DNA of 33,761 nt, taken from positions 1-33,761 of the forward strand of contig JAHHQU010000026.1 in the NCBI GenBank assembly GCA_020026225.1, read 5' to 3'. The stretch comes from Phocaeicola sp. GTDB taxonomy: Bacteria > Bacteroidota > Bacteroidia > Bacteroidales > Bacteroidaceae. Shown here piece after piece: positions 7,823-16,215 of the stretch. The translations under genes were made by a program, and so were the position numbers. The notes beneath the pieces were generated by a model. It was given only the letters and a program-made list of their open reading frames with translations. It was not told the origin of the DNA and ran no database searches. Position 1 is the first letter of the stretch. Each line of letters begins with the position of its first letter.

Positions 7823-8431
7823 TTAATTATTGAACTTAATTCTGGGTAATATAATTTCTAAGAGTTTGTTGATTGATTCTTCCAAACTTAGTTTTGAAGT
7901 GTCTAATGAAATGGTCGGATTCTTGGGAGCCTCAAAAGGGGCAGAGATGCCAGTAAAATTCTTGATTTCTCCTTTACGGGCTCTTGCATACAGACCTTTC
8001 ACATCGCGTCTTTCGCATTCTTCCAACGGGGTGCTGACGTAGATTTCCATGAAATCATCTTTTCCGATTATATCAGAAGCCATTTCACGCAATTCTTCAT
8101 TCGGACTGATAAAGGCAGCAATGGTAATGATGCCAGTGTGTACGAATAATTTGCCTACTTCAGCTATTCGGCGAATGTTTTCTTTTCTGTCTTCAGCTGA
8201 AAATCCTAGATTGTTGTTGATTCCGCTACGGATATTGTCACCATCTAAAATCTGACAAAGCAGACCCCGCTTTTGAAGCTCACGTTCCAGTGCGATAGCG
8301 ATGGTGCTTTTTCCCGATCCGCTTAAGCCGGTGAACCAAATCATGACACTGCGCTGGTTCAGCAGGCTTTCTTTGTCTTTACGCGACAACATCTTGTCGA
8401 ATATCGGGTAAATTCTGTTTTCTTCTTTCAT
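7823..8431 (-). CDS. cysC: Adenylylsulfate kinase (APS kinase)
   Basis: CysC phosphorylates APS to PAPS, the universal sulfonate donor. The 202-residue protein has the P-loop GLSGSGKST (35-43), the DGDNIR segment (63-68) and the FISP loop (107-110) that carries the conserved Ser. It also has the APS-kinase signature KGLYARARKGEIKNFTG (145-161). Because PAPS, not APS, is the donor for sulfotransferases, this gene links the sulfate-activating pair to the last gene of the operon. The gaps to the transporter (32 nt) and cysD (31 nt) indicate one transcript. Confidence 0.96.
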   Translation of the reverse strand: MKEENRIYPIFDKMLSRKDKESLLNQRSVMIWFTGLSGSGKSTIAIALERELQKRGLLCQILDGDNIRSGINNNLGFSAEDRKENIRRIAEVGKLFVHTGIITIAAFISPNEELREMASDIIGKDDFMEIYVSTPLEECERRDVKGLYARARKGEIKNFTGISAPFEAPKNPTISLDTSKLSLEESINKLLEIILPRIKFNN

Positions 8432-8463
8432 TCTTGCTTTATGTATTGTTCTATTTTTTTTAT

Positions 8464-10017
8464 TTAAAAAGGCCAGATTTGCGGTATGACGAATACTGAA
8501 ATCAGGAATGCCATAATATTTAGTGGCAAACCTATTCTGACAAAATCAGTGAACTTATAGTTTCCGATACCTTGCACAATCAGGTTGGTTTGAAATCCGA
8601 TGGGAGTACAGAAACTGGCTGAAGCAGCCATGCAGATAACGACAAAGAAAGGCATTGGATTGACGCCCAACTGGTCGGAAATTGACAAGGCCAGTGGAAA
8701 CGACAAAGCAGCCGCGGCATTGTTCGTAATCAGTTCTGTGAAGATATTGGTAATGATAAACATGACCGCCAACAGAACATAAGGTCCATAGCTATGGCTT
8801 AGTCCGATGATATAGCTTGCCAATAAATCAGCAACCCCAGAGTTGTCCATAGCTTTGCTGATGCCGAAGGCACAGGCGATGGTAATCAACACGTCCCAAG
8901 AGATGTATTTGGTATACTTCCTGGGAGGAAATATCTTCGTCCACGCCATGATGACCGTGATGATGGAAACGAAAAAGAACATATCTAATTTCATGCCTTC
9001 CGGTAATTTGTCTTGTACTGCCGGAAGTTCACCGACGGTGGCTCCGATAATCATAATCAAGAGTAGGACCAAGGCAAGCCAGCGTTTCTTTTTCCCTGCT
9101 GGTTCGTAGTCTTTCCCATTGGCCAGCATGATAAAGACTGAAGAGTCCCCCCATGTTTGGATGAAGCTGTCGTCGGCATGCAGTACCAATGTATCGTTCT
9201 CTCGGAAACGGAGATTGGAAAGATTGGTATAAGTGTAACCATTTCTACGCAGTTCCTTCACTTCGGCACCGTAGTGGCGGCGGAAGTCGAAGTCACTGAC
9301 TTTTCGGTTGATACCCGGAAAGCGGGCACCAATCACTGCCTCTACTAAATGAAGCGAAGAATTCTTGTCGTCTTCATCGTCTGGAGACAAGTCGGGACGG
9401 TCTGAAGGCAGGAGTTGTTTGGAGAAAATGAACAGGTAAATGATACCGGCTAAGGCAATGAATATGCCTACTTTCCCCAATTCGAACATGCTGAATCCTT
9501 TCATGCCGGCTTCCTGCATCATACTATGTACTACCAGGTTGGTAGAAGTTCCAATCAGCGTACAGATGCCACCTAATATGGTAACATACGATAGAGGAAT
9601 TAGAAAATACGTAGCTGGAAGTTTCACATAATTAGCCCATCGTTTGATGATAGGAGCAAAGATTACTACCACAGGTGTATTATTCAAAAATGCAGAGATG
9701 AATGCAATGCTTGGAAGCATGTGCAATTGTGCCTTGAACACTGTGGTCTTTGATTGTGGAAGCAGACGCTTGATTAATTGGGTCAGGGCACCGCTTTGGC
9801 GGATTCCTTCGCTGACCAAAAATAGCATGGCCACGGTTATCATTCCTTTGTTGCTGAAACCTTCGAGCATTTCCTTAGGGGACAATATGCCAGTGCATAG
9901 AAAGACAACGATGACTGAGAACAGAATCATTCCCGGACGCATCTTGTCCATAATCAATGCACTGATCATACCTATAAGGGCTATCAGTACGACGCAAATT
10001 TCAAATGTCATATCCAA
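8464..10017 (-). CDS. SLC13/DASS family anion permease with RCK_C domain, probable sulfate importer
   Basis: This 517-residue membrane protein has two halves of transmembrane helices around a soluble insert at about 222-300, which resembles a TrkA-C/RCK_C domain. The family's inverted-repeat substrate motifs are visible: LNNTP (111-115) with GTSTN in the first half, and ITNNAAA with GFQTN in the second. Many bacterial relatives carry two RCK_C domains and are closer to 600 residues; here only one is seen. SLC13 members move sulfate, dicarboxylates or citrate with sodium. The operon context (cysQ upstream, cysC downstream) makes sulfate the best guess. It starts 9 nt after cysQ. Confidence 0.88.
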   Translation of the reverse strand: MDMTFEICVVLIALIGMISALIMDKMRPGMILFSVIVVFLCTGILSPKEMLEGFSNKGMITVAMLFLVSEGIRQSGALTQLIKRLLPQSKTTVFKAQLHMLPSIAFISAFLNNTPVVVIFAPIIKRWANYVKLPATYFLIPLSYVTILGGICTLIGTSTNLVVHSMMQEAGMKGFSMFELGKVGIFIALAGIIYLFIFSKQLLPSDRPDLSPDDEDDKNSSLHLVEAVIGARFPGINRKVSDFDFRRHYGAEVKELRRNGYTYTNLSNLRFRENDTLVLHADDSFIQTWGDSSVFIMLANGKDYEPAGKKKRWLALVLLLIMIIGATVGELPAVQDKLPEGMKLDMFFFVSIITVIMAWTKIFPPRKYTKYISWDVLITIACAFGISKAMDNSGVADLLASYIIGLSHSYGPYVLLAVMFIITNIFTELITNNAAAALSFPLALSISDQLGVNPMPFFVVICMAASASFCTPIGFQTNLIVQGIGNYKFTDFVRIGLPLNIMAFLISVFVIPQIWPF

Positions 10018-10026
10018 TCAATTGCT

Positions 10027-10833
10027 TTATCTGGCAATGAACCAAGGATTTAATAAATCTTCTTTGTTGTATTGCAGTGGCTCAGTTTTTCCTGCTTGGT
10101 AAACTTCCTTTCCTGCAGCACGAATAATAGCATGACCTGCAGCAGTATCCCATTCCATCGTTGGAGCGAAGCGAGGATATACATCGGCTTTACCTTCGGC
10201 TATGAGACAAAGTTTTAACGAACTGCCACTGGATAATGTCTCTACTTTTTCATGCTCTTTTTTCATCTCTTCTATGAAGTCTACCGTTTCTTGACTTAAA
10301 TGAGAACGGGAAGCAACAATGACGAAAGCATCTCTTTTCTCAGCATGTGGAAGGCGGGTACCACGTGCAATCAATTCATCGAGAGTATCATGGTCTTCTG
10401 TCTTGTCGATATTCGCCAGTTTATAAGCACCGAAAGTGGTGTCTGCAAGGTATAATTCTTTTTTTACTGGAATATAGATGACTCCCGCTTCTGGTACTCC
10501 ATTCTTTACATAAGCGATGTTTACGGTAAATTCACCATTACGTTTAATGAATTCTTTTGTTCCGTCTAAGGGGTCTACTACCCACAATTCGTTCCAGTCC
10601 TTGCGATTTTCGAATGGAAATTTTTTCCCTTCTTCGCTAAGTACAGGGTAAGGAGTCGCTGCCAAAGTTTCAGCAATGATTTCATGTGCTTTGCGGTCGG
10701 CAATGGTCAGCGGTGAATTGTCGGCTTTTCTCTCTATTTCAAAATCCGAATTCGGATCTGTATAAACGTTCATAATCCGTGCACCAGCTTGTAAAGCGGC
10801 ATGGACGGCAATTAAAAGTATATTTTTATCCAT
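10027..10833 (-). CDS. cysQ: 3'(2'),5'-bisphosphate nucleotidase
   Basis: CysQ hydrolyses 3'-phosphoadenosine-5'-phosphate (PAP) to AMP and phosphate. PAP is the by-product of sulfotransferases and of PAPS reductase, and it is inhibitory. The 268-residue inositol-monophosphatase-fold protein has the metal-binding motif DPLDGT (87-92), an upstream acidic pair Glu67/Glu68, and the C-terminal WDTAAGHA (228-235). It is the first gene of the sulfate-activation operon. No consensus -7 box lies in the 102 nt before it. A 5-bp hairpin (GCTGT/ACAGC, 10846-10861) sits just upstream of the start codon. Confidence 0.95.
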   Translation of the reverse strand: MDKNILLIAVHAALQAGARIMNVYTDPNSDFEIERKADNSPLTIADRKAHEIIAETLAATPYPVLSEEGKKFPFENRKDWNELWVVDPLDGTKEFIKRNGEFTVNIAYVKNGVPEAGVIYIPVKKELYLADTTFGAYKLANIDKTEDHDTLDELIARGTRLPHAEKRDAFVIVASRSHLSQETVDFIEEMKKEHEKVETLSSGSSLKLCLIAEGKADVYPRFAPTMEWDTAAGHAIIRAAGKEVYQAGKTEPLQYNKEDLLNPWFIAR

Positions 10834-10880
10834 AATATCTAAATTGCTGTAAAATAACAGCTTTTTTACTAATTATCAGT

Positions 10881-10912
10881 AGTCTAAATCTCAGTTTTTA
10901 TGGTATTAGACT
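10881..10912 (-). terminator. Weak hairpin after the amino-acid permease
   Basis: AGTCTAA (10881-10887) pairs with TTAGACT (10906-10912) across an 18-nt loop, downstream of the permease stop. The minus-strand flank is A-rich rather than T-rich. Termination may thus be inefficient and permease transcripts could reach cysQ. Confidence 0.3.
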
Positions 10913-10935
10913 GATTTATAACTTCTTTTAAGTCT

Positions 10936-12591
10936 TCAGACCTTTGTGTGTGCATGTCTCCAAATGCGGTACAGGTAATAACTGAAGTGTGAGAAAGCAA
11001 AAATAAAGGAAATGGTCAGTAAGGTTTTGTCTTCATTCCAACCGATGGTTTGTTGGTGCCACAAGCCTGTCACTACGCTCAATACCGATAAGGTGATACC
11101 AATAATGTTGAGTGAAAAATCTCCTTTTCGGAGGACTTCTCCTTTCCCCAACTTGCTGTGCTTGATTCCATAACAGGCATATACATCTAGTCCGATAAGC
11201 ATCCAAACGACCAAACGAATCCAAGTGTCGGCTGCTAGAAAGCACATCATGCAGAAACAGGTCATGATGCCTAAAATAGGAACCGTTGGTACAAATGGAG
11301 TCTTGAAAGTGCGAGAAATGTCAGGCGTGGTCTTGCGTACAATCAAGATGCCGGTACAAACCAGAGTAAAGGCCAAAAGGGTACCGATACTGGTCATTTC
11401 TCCAGCCAAACGAGCGGGAACGAATCCAGCGAGCAGACTGACTACAATCATAAACAGGAAATTGCTGTGTATCGGTGTATGGTATTTGGGGTTGACTTTC
11501 GAGAAGAAAGGAGGTAAGAGTCCGTCATGACTCATACTCAAGAACACACGGCTTTGGCCCATCATGGTAACCATGATAACCGAGCAGTAGCCAAATAAGA
11601 TGGCAAAGACAATAGCTTTATTCATCCAAGGATAAGCCGGCTGAATGATGCCGGATACATCTGGATATCCCATTTGTTGGATGGCTACAGCTACAGGAGC
11701 TATACCTTCTTGCCCTCCGTACTCGGTATAGTGTGCCACTCCGGTCATGACATGTGCAAATCCTATATAAAAGACGGTACATACTAACAGAGAAACGAGA
11801 ATGCCGATAGGCATGTTCCGTTGCGGGTTTTTAGTCTCTTGAGCAGCTGTACTTACGGCATCGAAGCCTAAGAAAGCAAAGAAAACGATGGCGGCTCCTC
11901 TTAAAATACCTGAAAAACCAAATTCACCCAGATGTCCTGTATTTTCAGGAATGTAAGGAACATAATTTTCTGTTTGGATGAATTTCCATCCTAAAACAAT
12001 GAAGATCAGGATAACCGAAATTTTCAGGAATACAATGAATCCGTTGAAGATAGAACTGCTTTGAGTACCTCTCATCAAAATCAAACTGAGAAGTATGACT
12101 ATGACCATGGCCGGAATGTTCACAATTCCTCCGTCCCACGGACATGCACTTAGTTCCTTAGGTATATAGATGTCTATACTTTGTAGAAATACCACCAGAT
12201 AGCGGCTCCAGCTGATACTGACCGTTGTTGCTGCAACGGAATATTCAAGAACGAGGTCCCATCCGATAATCCAGGCTATCAGTTCTCCCATCGTAGCATA
12301 GGAATAGGTATAAGCACTACCTGCTACGGGAATCATGGAAGCGAATTCTGCATAGCACAATCCAGCAAAGCAGCATCCGATAGCTGCGATGATGAATGAT
12401 AAGGTGATAGATGGTCCTGTACATTCAGCAGCCACGGTTCCTGTAATTGAAAATAGGCCGGCACCAATAATGACTCCTACTCCTAATGCAACCAGGCTGA
12501 TAGGTCCTAAAACTCGTTTTAAAGAAGAGGCTCCGGATTCTTTGGCTTCTGCTTGTAGCGATTCAATGCTTTTTCGAATAAATAATCCCAT
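10936..12591 (-). CDS. APC-superfamily amino-acid permease
   Basis: This 551-residue inner-membrane transporter has the unwound-helix motif GVIIGAGLFSITG (40-52) typical of the amino acid-polyamine-cation superfamily. The following segments (YAEFASMIPVAGSAYTYSY) match the cationic amino acid transporter/YfnA-like branch. About 12-14 hydrophobic segments are visible, with the long C-terminal extension common in this branch. The substrate cannot be set from sequence. It has its own -7 box 32 nt upstream. It is followed in the same direction by cysQ, but no functional link to sulfate metabolism is evident. Confidence 0.88.
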   Translation of the reverse strand: MGLFIRKSIESLQAEAKESGASSLKRVLGPISLVALGVGVIIGAGLFSITGTVAAECTGPSITLSFIIAAIGCCFAGLCYAEFASMIPVAGSAYTYSYATMGELIAWIIGWDLVLEYSVAATTVSISWSRYLVVFLQSIDIYIPKELSACPWDGGIVNIPAMVIVILLSLILMRGTQSSSIFNGFIVFLKISVILIFIVLGWKFIQTENYVPYIPENTGHLGEFGFSGILRGAAIVFFAFLGFDAVSTAAQETKNPQRNMPIGILVSLLVCTVFYIGFAHVMTGVAHYTEYGGQEGIAPVAVAIQQMGYPDVSGIIQPAYPWMNKAIVFAILFGYCSVIMVTMMGQSRVFLSMSHDGLLPPFFSKVNPKYHTPIHSNFLFMIVVSLLAGFVPARLAGEMTSIGTLLAFTLVCTGILIVRKTTPDISRTFKTPFVPTVPILGIMTCFCMMCFLAADTWIRLVVWMLIGLDVYACYGIKHSKLGKGEVLRKGDFSLNIIGITLSVLSVVTGLWHQQTIGWNEDKTLLTISFIFAFSHFSYYLYRIWRHAHTKV

Positions 12592-12622
12592 GAACTTAGC
12601 AGGTTTGTTTTTTAGTAAGTTG

Positions 12623-12630
12623 CAAAGGTA
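12623..12630 (-). promoter_or_regulatory. -7 box of the amino-acid permease
   Basis: Minus-strand TACCTTTG is an exact TAnnTTTG match and would give a leader of about 25 nt. No good TTTG lies at the expected -33 position. Confidence 0.55.
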
Positions 12631-12712
12631 ATGAAATATTCTTAGTTTTACCTGTTTATTTCTGTTCTATAGCCGTTATTGGGGTCGAAAAGCGTTGTCA
12701 GTTCAGCATAAA

Positions 12713-12766
12713 ATAAATAAAGAGACCGTATCTGACTTTTCAAGCAGATACGGTCTCTTTATTTAT
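12713..12766 (-). terminator. Strong terminator of the M28 peptidase unit
   Basis: Arms 12713-12734 and 12745-12766 form a perfect 22-bp stem with a 10-nt loop, 23 nt after the peptidase stop. The AT-rich base of the stem gives a T-rich 3' end on the minus strand. It closes the rsgA-peptidase transcript and isolates the permease promoter. Confidence 0.88.
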
Positions 12767-12789
12767 ACAGTTAGGATAAGGTAATCCGA

Positions 12790-13830
12790 TTAGAAATCTT
12801 CATTTGCCATTTTCCACAAACCCAAGAAAGAAGACTTGGTGATTTCAACCACTTTGTTCCAGTTGATTTTGTCTACTTCATCATCTGGCATGTGATAACC
12901 AGAGTGTCCATTTGTATGATACCACATAATAGGAATGTTGCGAAGTGCAAAATTGGTATTGTCGCTACCACCGATAGGTTTGTCCCATGGACGGTAGAAT
13001 GGGTTCAATTCCAAATTGTATTTTTCGATATCTTTTTTCAGCCATTCGCCGAAAGTTGGAGTGCTCTCAGTGAAGAAGAAAGTTACATGCTTGTCATTTT
13101 TAGGATCGTCGTCCATGTTACGGCCAATCATATCAAAGTTCAAGTAACCTTTTACCTGGTCCATATGTTCAAATGAACGAGTGAAGTGATCAGAACCCAA
13201 CAAACCTTTTTCTTCACCGTCCCAGAATGCGAAAATAACGGTACGTTCCGGTTGAACGCCTGTAGCCAAGAAAGCACGGGCAATCTGAAGACCTGCGGAA
13301 ACACCAGAAGCATTGTCGTCTGCACCGTTGTAAATCTGGTCGCCTTCCAACATCGGGTCAATACCCAAGTGGTCATAGTGCGTACCGATAATTACGATTT
13401 CGTCTTTACGTTTACCTTCAATTTTAGCTAATACGTTACGCATTTCATATTTCTGATGAACGTAGTTCTTGTATGCCATGATGGTATCAGGATCAACTTT
13501 CAATCCTCTCATCTTTTTGCGCTGAACGATATATTGCTGATGCGCTTCGAATGGTTGGTAGTAGCTGTCGAAAAGAGGTTCAAGTCCCATTTCGTAAAGA
13601 ACAGAGGCAATGTAGGCACCAGCTATTTTACCTCCTCTTTTTCCTGCTTCACGGCCTTCCAATTCATCACAGGCCAAGTAACCTACGAATGATTGAGCAC
13701 TTCTTTTGTTGATAGTAGCCAGACCTTTTTCTTCTGGAGTCAGTTCTTTCGTTTTCTTTGCATCAGCCGATGAAATAGATAAACTGCATGCACAGACAAA
13801 CATGGTTGCGTATAGAAGTAATTTTTTCAT
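12790..13830 (-). CDS. Exported M28 family zinc metallopeptidase
   Basis: The 346-residue protein begins with a signal peptide (hydrophobic to about residue 23). Cys13 or Cys15 might make it a lipoprotein, but the lipobox is poor. The co-catalytic di-zinc aminopeptidase set is complete: His151 in GTHYDH, Asp172 in ADDNASG, the Glu206/Glu207 pair in DGEEKGLLGS, Asp233 in FDMIGRN and His313 in GYHMPDD. M28 enzymes cut N-terminal residues or glutaminyl/dipeptide substrates; the specificity here is unknown. It starts 28 nt after rsgA and probably shares its transcript, although no functional connection is obvious. Confidence 0.9.
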   Translation of the reverse strand: MKKLLLYATMFVCACSLSISSADAKKTKELTPEEKGLATINKRSAQSFVGYLACDELEGREAGKRGGKIAGAYIASVLYEMGLEPLFDSYYQPFEAHQQYIVQRKKMRGLKVDPDTIMAYKNYVHQKYEMRNVLAKIEGKRKDEIVIIGTHYDHLGIDPMLEGDQIYNGADDNASGVSAGLQIARAFLATGVQPERTVIFAFWDGEEKGLLGSDHFTRSFEHMDQVKGYLNFDMIGRNMDDDPKNDKHVTFFFTESTPTFGEWLKKDIEKYNLELNPFYRPWDKPIGGSDNTNFALRNIPIMWYHTNGHSGYHMPDDEVDKINWNKVVEITKSSFLGLWKMANEDF

Positions 13831-13858
13831 AATAAAATAGGTGTTTTATAGATTTCTA

Positions 13859-14794
13859 TTAAAAAGCTGAACGGTATTTCCCTTCTTCCTTGTCTTCCAG
13901 CATATTCAAGTAAGAAGCGTAACGAGATTCACTGATGTAATGTTTTTCAACGGCTTCACGTACTGCACATCCCGGTTCGTGGCGATGGGTACAATTGCCG
14001 TATTTACAATTAGCGGAAAATTCAAAGATTTCTTTGAAATAGTGACCAACTTCTTCATCTTTCATGTCGAATGTACCGAAACCTTTGATACCCGGAGTGT
14101 CAATGAGGTAGCCCTTGTCACCCACTTCAAACATTTCTGAGAAAGTAGTGGTGTGCATTCCTTTATTGTGTGCAGTAGATATTTCTCCGGTTTTAAGATG
14201 TTGCTCAGGAAGAATGGCATTGATGAGGGTCGATTTACCGACTCCTGAGTGTCCGGAGAATAGGGTAACCTTTCCTGACAAAGCTTTGACGATTTCGTCC
14301 ACTCCGATCTGGTTGATAGCAGATACCTTGAAACATGGATAATCGATATGGGTGTAAAGGTTGATGAGGCCATCGAGCAGACGGGTCTCATCTTCTGAGT
14401 AACGGTCGGTCTTATTGAATACTAAGGAAACAGGGACTCTGTATGCTTCTGCAGAAGCAAGAAAACGGTCAATGAATGTAGTGGATGTTTCTGGATAGTT
14501 TACCGTAACAACGAGCATGCATTGATCCAGATTGGCTGCAATGATGTGTGATTGCTTGGAGAGATTCGAGGCTTTTCGGATGATATAGTTTTTCCGATCT
14601 TCAATTTCTGTAATAAATGCAGTACCTTCAGCATTGATAACAATCTGTACGTGGTCACCTACCGCCACAGGGTTTGTGCTTCGAATGCCTTTCAGTCGGA
14701 AGTTCCCTTTGATTTTGCATTCTACCAGTTTCCCGTCGTCGGTTTTAACCAAATACCAACTGCCTGTATTCTTAATAACTAAACCTTTGTTCAA
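13859..14794 (-). CDS. rsgA: Ribosome small-subunit biogenesis GTPase RsgA (TTG start)
   Basis: RsgA is a circularly permuted GTPase that checks late 30S subunit maturation. From the chosen start it is 311 residues. It has an N-terminal OB fold, G4 NKTD (127-130), G1 GHSGVGKS (181-188), G3 DTPG (232-235) and a C-terminal zinc finger (Cys263, Cys268, His270, Cys276). The frame is open to an ATG at 14905, but that adds 37 residues unlike the family and runs through the frr terminator. The TTG at 14794 gives MNKGLVIKNTG, which matches the expected N-terminus. It follows frr in the same direction and precedes the M28 peptidase. Confidence 0.93.
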   Translation of the reverse strand: MNKGLVIKNTGSWYLVKTDDGKLVECKIKGNFRLKGIRSTNPVAVGDHVQIVINAEGTAFITEIEDRKNYIIRKASNLSKQSHIIAANLDQCMLVVTVNYPETSTTFIDRFLASAEAYRVPVSLVFNKTDRYSEDETRLLDGLINLYTHIDYPCFKVSAINQIGVDEIVKALSGKVTLFSGHSGVGKSTLINAILPEQHLKTGEISTAHNKGMHTTTFSEMFEVGDKGYLIDTPGIKGFGTFDMKDEEVGHYFKEIFEFSANCKYGNCTHRHEPGCAVREAVEKHYISESRYASYLNMLEDKEEGKYRSAF

Positions 14795-14850
14795 GAGTGA
14801 TTGCTTTAAAAGAGTGTTGAAGTAAAATGATTTGGAGTATAAAAGATGAA

Positions 14851-14895
14851 AGAAGAATCTGCATCCACTTGTTCCGTGTGTGCAGCTTCTTCTTC
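14851..14895 (-). terminator. Terminator after frr
   Basis: Arms 14851-14864 and 14882-14895 form a 14-bp stem with one mismatch and a 17-nt loop. A T-rich stretch follows on the minus strand. It lies 29 nt past the frr stop and inside the rejected upstream extension of rsgA. Confidence 0.7.
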
Positions 14896-14923
14896 CCTCT
14901 AACAATATTCGGAACGTATATTA

Positions 14924-15487
14924 TTATACGGTCATAATTTCTTTTTCTTTGTTCATCAACATGTCATCAATCTGTTTGATGAACTTGTCATGAACTTTCT
15001 GTAATTTAGCTTCGCTGTTTTTCTGTTCATCTTCAGCCATACCATCTGCCTTCACTGCTTTTTTCAAAGCGTCGATAGCGTCACGGCGTGCATTTCTAAC
15101 ACTTACTTTAGCTGTTTCTGATTCAGATTTACATTGTTTTGAAAGTTGTTTACGACGTTCTTCTGTTAACGGTGGAATACCGATACGGATAATTTCGCCG
15201 TTGTTTTCAGGCATGATACCCAAGGCTGAGTCGATAATTGCTTTTTCGATTGGGTGGAACATGCTTTTGTCCCATGGCTTAATAGCGATGCTGCGTGCAT
15301 CTGGAGTAGTTACGGCTGCTACGTTGTTGATAGGAACCATGCTACCATAAGAGTCAACACGGATGCCATCCAATAAGCGTACGTCGGCTTTACCTGCACG
15401 GATGTGAGCCAATGCTTCATCCAAGTACATGATTGCCATATCCATTTTCTCTTCAGCTTCGCTGAGAATCGTTTTTGAATCTGCCAT
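14924..15487 (-). CDS. frr: Ribosome recycling factor
   Basis: RRF splits post-termination ribosomes together with EF-G. The 187-residue length and the sequence are typical: an N-terminal helix, the segment DSYGSMVPINNVA, IKPWDKSM, and the C-terminal helical part ending near KEKEIMTV. In many bacteria frr follows pyrH directly. Here pyrH is nearby in the same direction but separated by the oppositely oriented phosphatase gene. A good promoter (15529-15559) lies 42 nt upstream, so it is transcribed alone. Confidence 0.97.
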   Translation of the reverse strand: MADSKTILSEAEEKMDMAIMYLDEALAHIRAGKADVRLLDGIRVDSYGSMVPINNVAAVTTPDARSIAIKPWDKSMFHPIEKAIIDSALGIMPENNGEIIRIGIPPLTEERRKQLSKQCKSESETAKVSVRNARRDAIDALKKAVKADGMAEDEQKNSEAKLQKVHDKFIKQIDDMLMNKEKEIMTV

Positions 15488-15528
15488 TATTTCGAAGTTT
15501 TAAAGTTATGCTAATGTATTTAATTCAA

Positions 15529-15559
15529 CAAAAGTAAAGTATATTTTGGTATTTTGCAA
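15529..15559 (-). promoter_or_regulatory. Promoter of frr
   Basis: On the minus strand TTGC (15559-15556), 19 bp and TACTTTTG (15536-15529) match the Bacteroides -33/-7 arrangement. The predicted leader is about 35 nt. Confidence 0.65.
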
Positions 15560-15591
15560 TAGGCAAAGGCGATTATTCGCGGCGTTTTAAG

Positions 15592-15599
15592 TATCTTTG
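15592..15599 (+). promoter_or_regulatory. -7 box of the histidine phosphatase gene
   Basis: TATCTTTG matches TAnnTTTG. Transcription would begin near 15605, inside a possible GTG start at 15601, so translation must begin at the ATG at 15625 or 15634. No clear -33 box is present. Confidence 0.5.
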
Positions 15600-15624
15600 T
15601 GTGAAACGGATAGTTCTTTTGTGT

Positions 15625-16200
15625 ATGATTACAATGTATTTGGTCCGTCATGGACAGACGGAGGAGAATTTGCAGCGAATTTTTCAGGGGCATTTGCCAG
15701 GTGTGCTTACCGAAGAGGGTAAACGTCAGGCTATTGCTTTGCGTCCTTTGTTGGATGAGCTGCCGTTGGATGCAGTGGTGAGTAGTGATTTGCAGCGGGT
15801 CATGGATACGGTTAATCTGGCATTTGGAGGCGGATGCTTAACCTTGCAAGGAGAGGCCAATGAAAATACTAGTTGGGTGCAGCATCAAGAACGAAATATT
15901 CCTTGGGAAAGGACGCGGTTATTACGTGAAATAGACTGGGGGAGTTGGACGGGACTGAAGATAGCTTCTGTGGATACATCGCATTTGCCCGCTGATGCGG
16001 AAAGTAAGGAAATGATGTTTGAACGGTCTGGACGATTTTTAGAGTTCCTTAAAAAGCGCTACCAAGGAAAGACAGTCCTTGTAGTGGCTCATGGCTTGGT
16101 AAATCGTTCTATTCAGGCTCAGATTGAAGGAGTAGATGTTGATCATCTTTATGATGTGCCTCACATGAAGAATGCGGAAGTGAGAAGGTTTGTTCTTTAA
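15625..16200 (+). CDS. Histidine phosphatase family protein (phosphoglycerate mutase-like)
   Basis: This protein has the branch-1 histidine phosphatase fold. The nucleophile is His9 in LVRHGQTEEN, followed by the proton-donor Glu in LREIDWGSWTG and the second His in VVAHG near the C-terminus. Its 191 residues suit a small monomeric phosphatase. The substrate could be a sugar phosphate, a cobalamin precursor or a nucleotide and cannot be told from sequence. A GTG at 15601 would lengthen it by eight residues, but the promoter position argues against this. ATG 15634 is equally possible. It is a single-gene unit between frr and pyrH with its own terminator. Confidence 0.85.
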   Translation: MITMYLVRHGQTEENLQRIFQGHLPGVLTEEGKRQAIALRPLLDELPLDAVVSSDLQRVMDTVNLAFGGGCLTLQGEANENTSWVQHQERNIPWERTRLLREIDWGSWTGLKIASVDTSHLPADAESKEMMFERSGRFLEFLKKRYQGKTVLVVAHGLVNRSIQAQIEGVDVDHLYDVPHMKNAEVRRFVL

Positions 16201-16215
16201 AATGAATATATCGAA

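Noticed and set aside
10846..10870. GCTGT/ACAGC hairpin followed by a T-run on the plus strand, terminator-like
   Set aside because: No plus-strand gene ends there and the stem is only 5 bp; it is probably incidental or part of the cysQ leader.
14916..14931. CGTATA/TATACG palindrome at the frr stop
   Set aside because: It is a short AT-rich stem with no T-run; the stronger hairpin at 14851-14895 explains termination.
15601..15624. GTG start for the histidine phosphatase
   Set aside because: It abuts the -7 box and would coincide with or precede the start of transcription.
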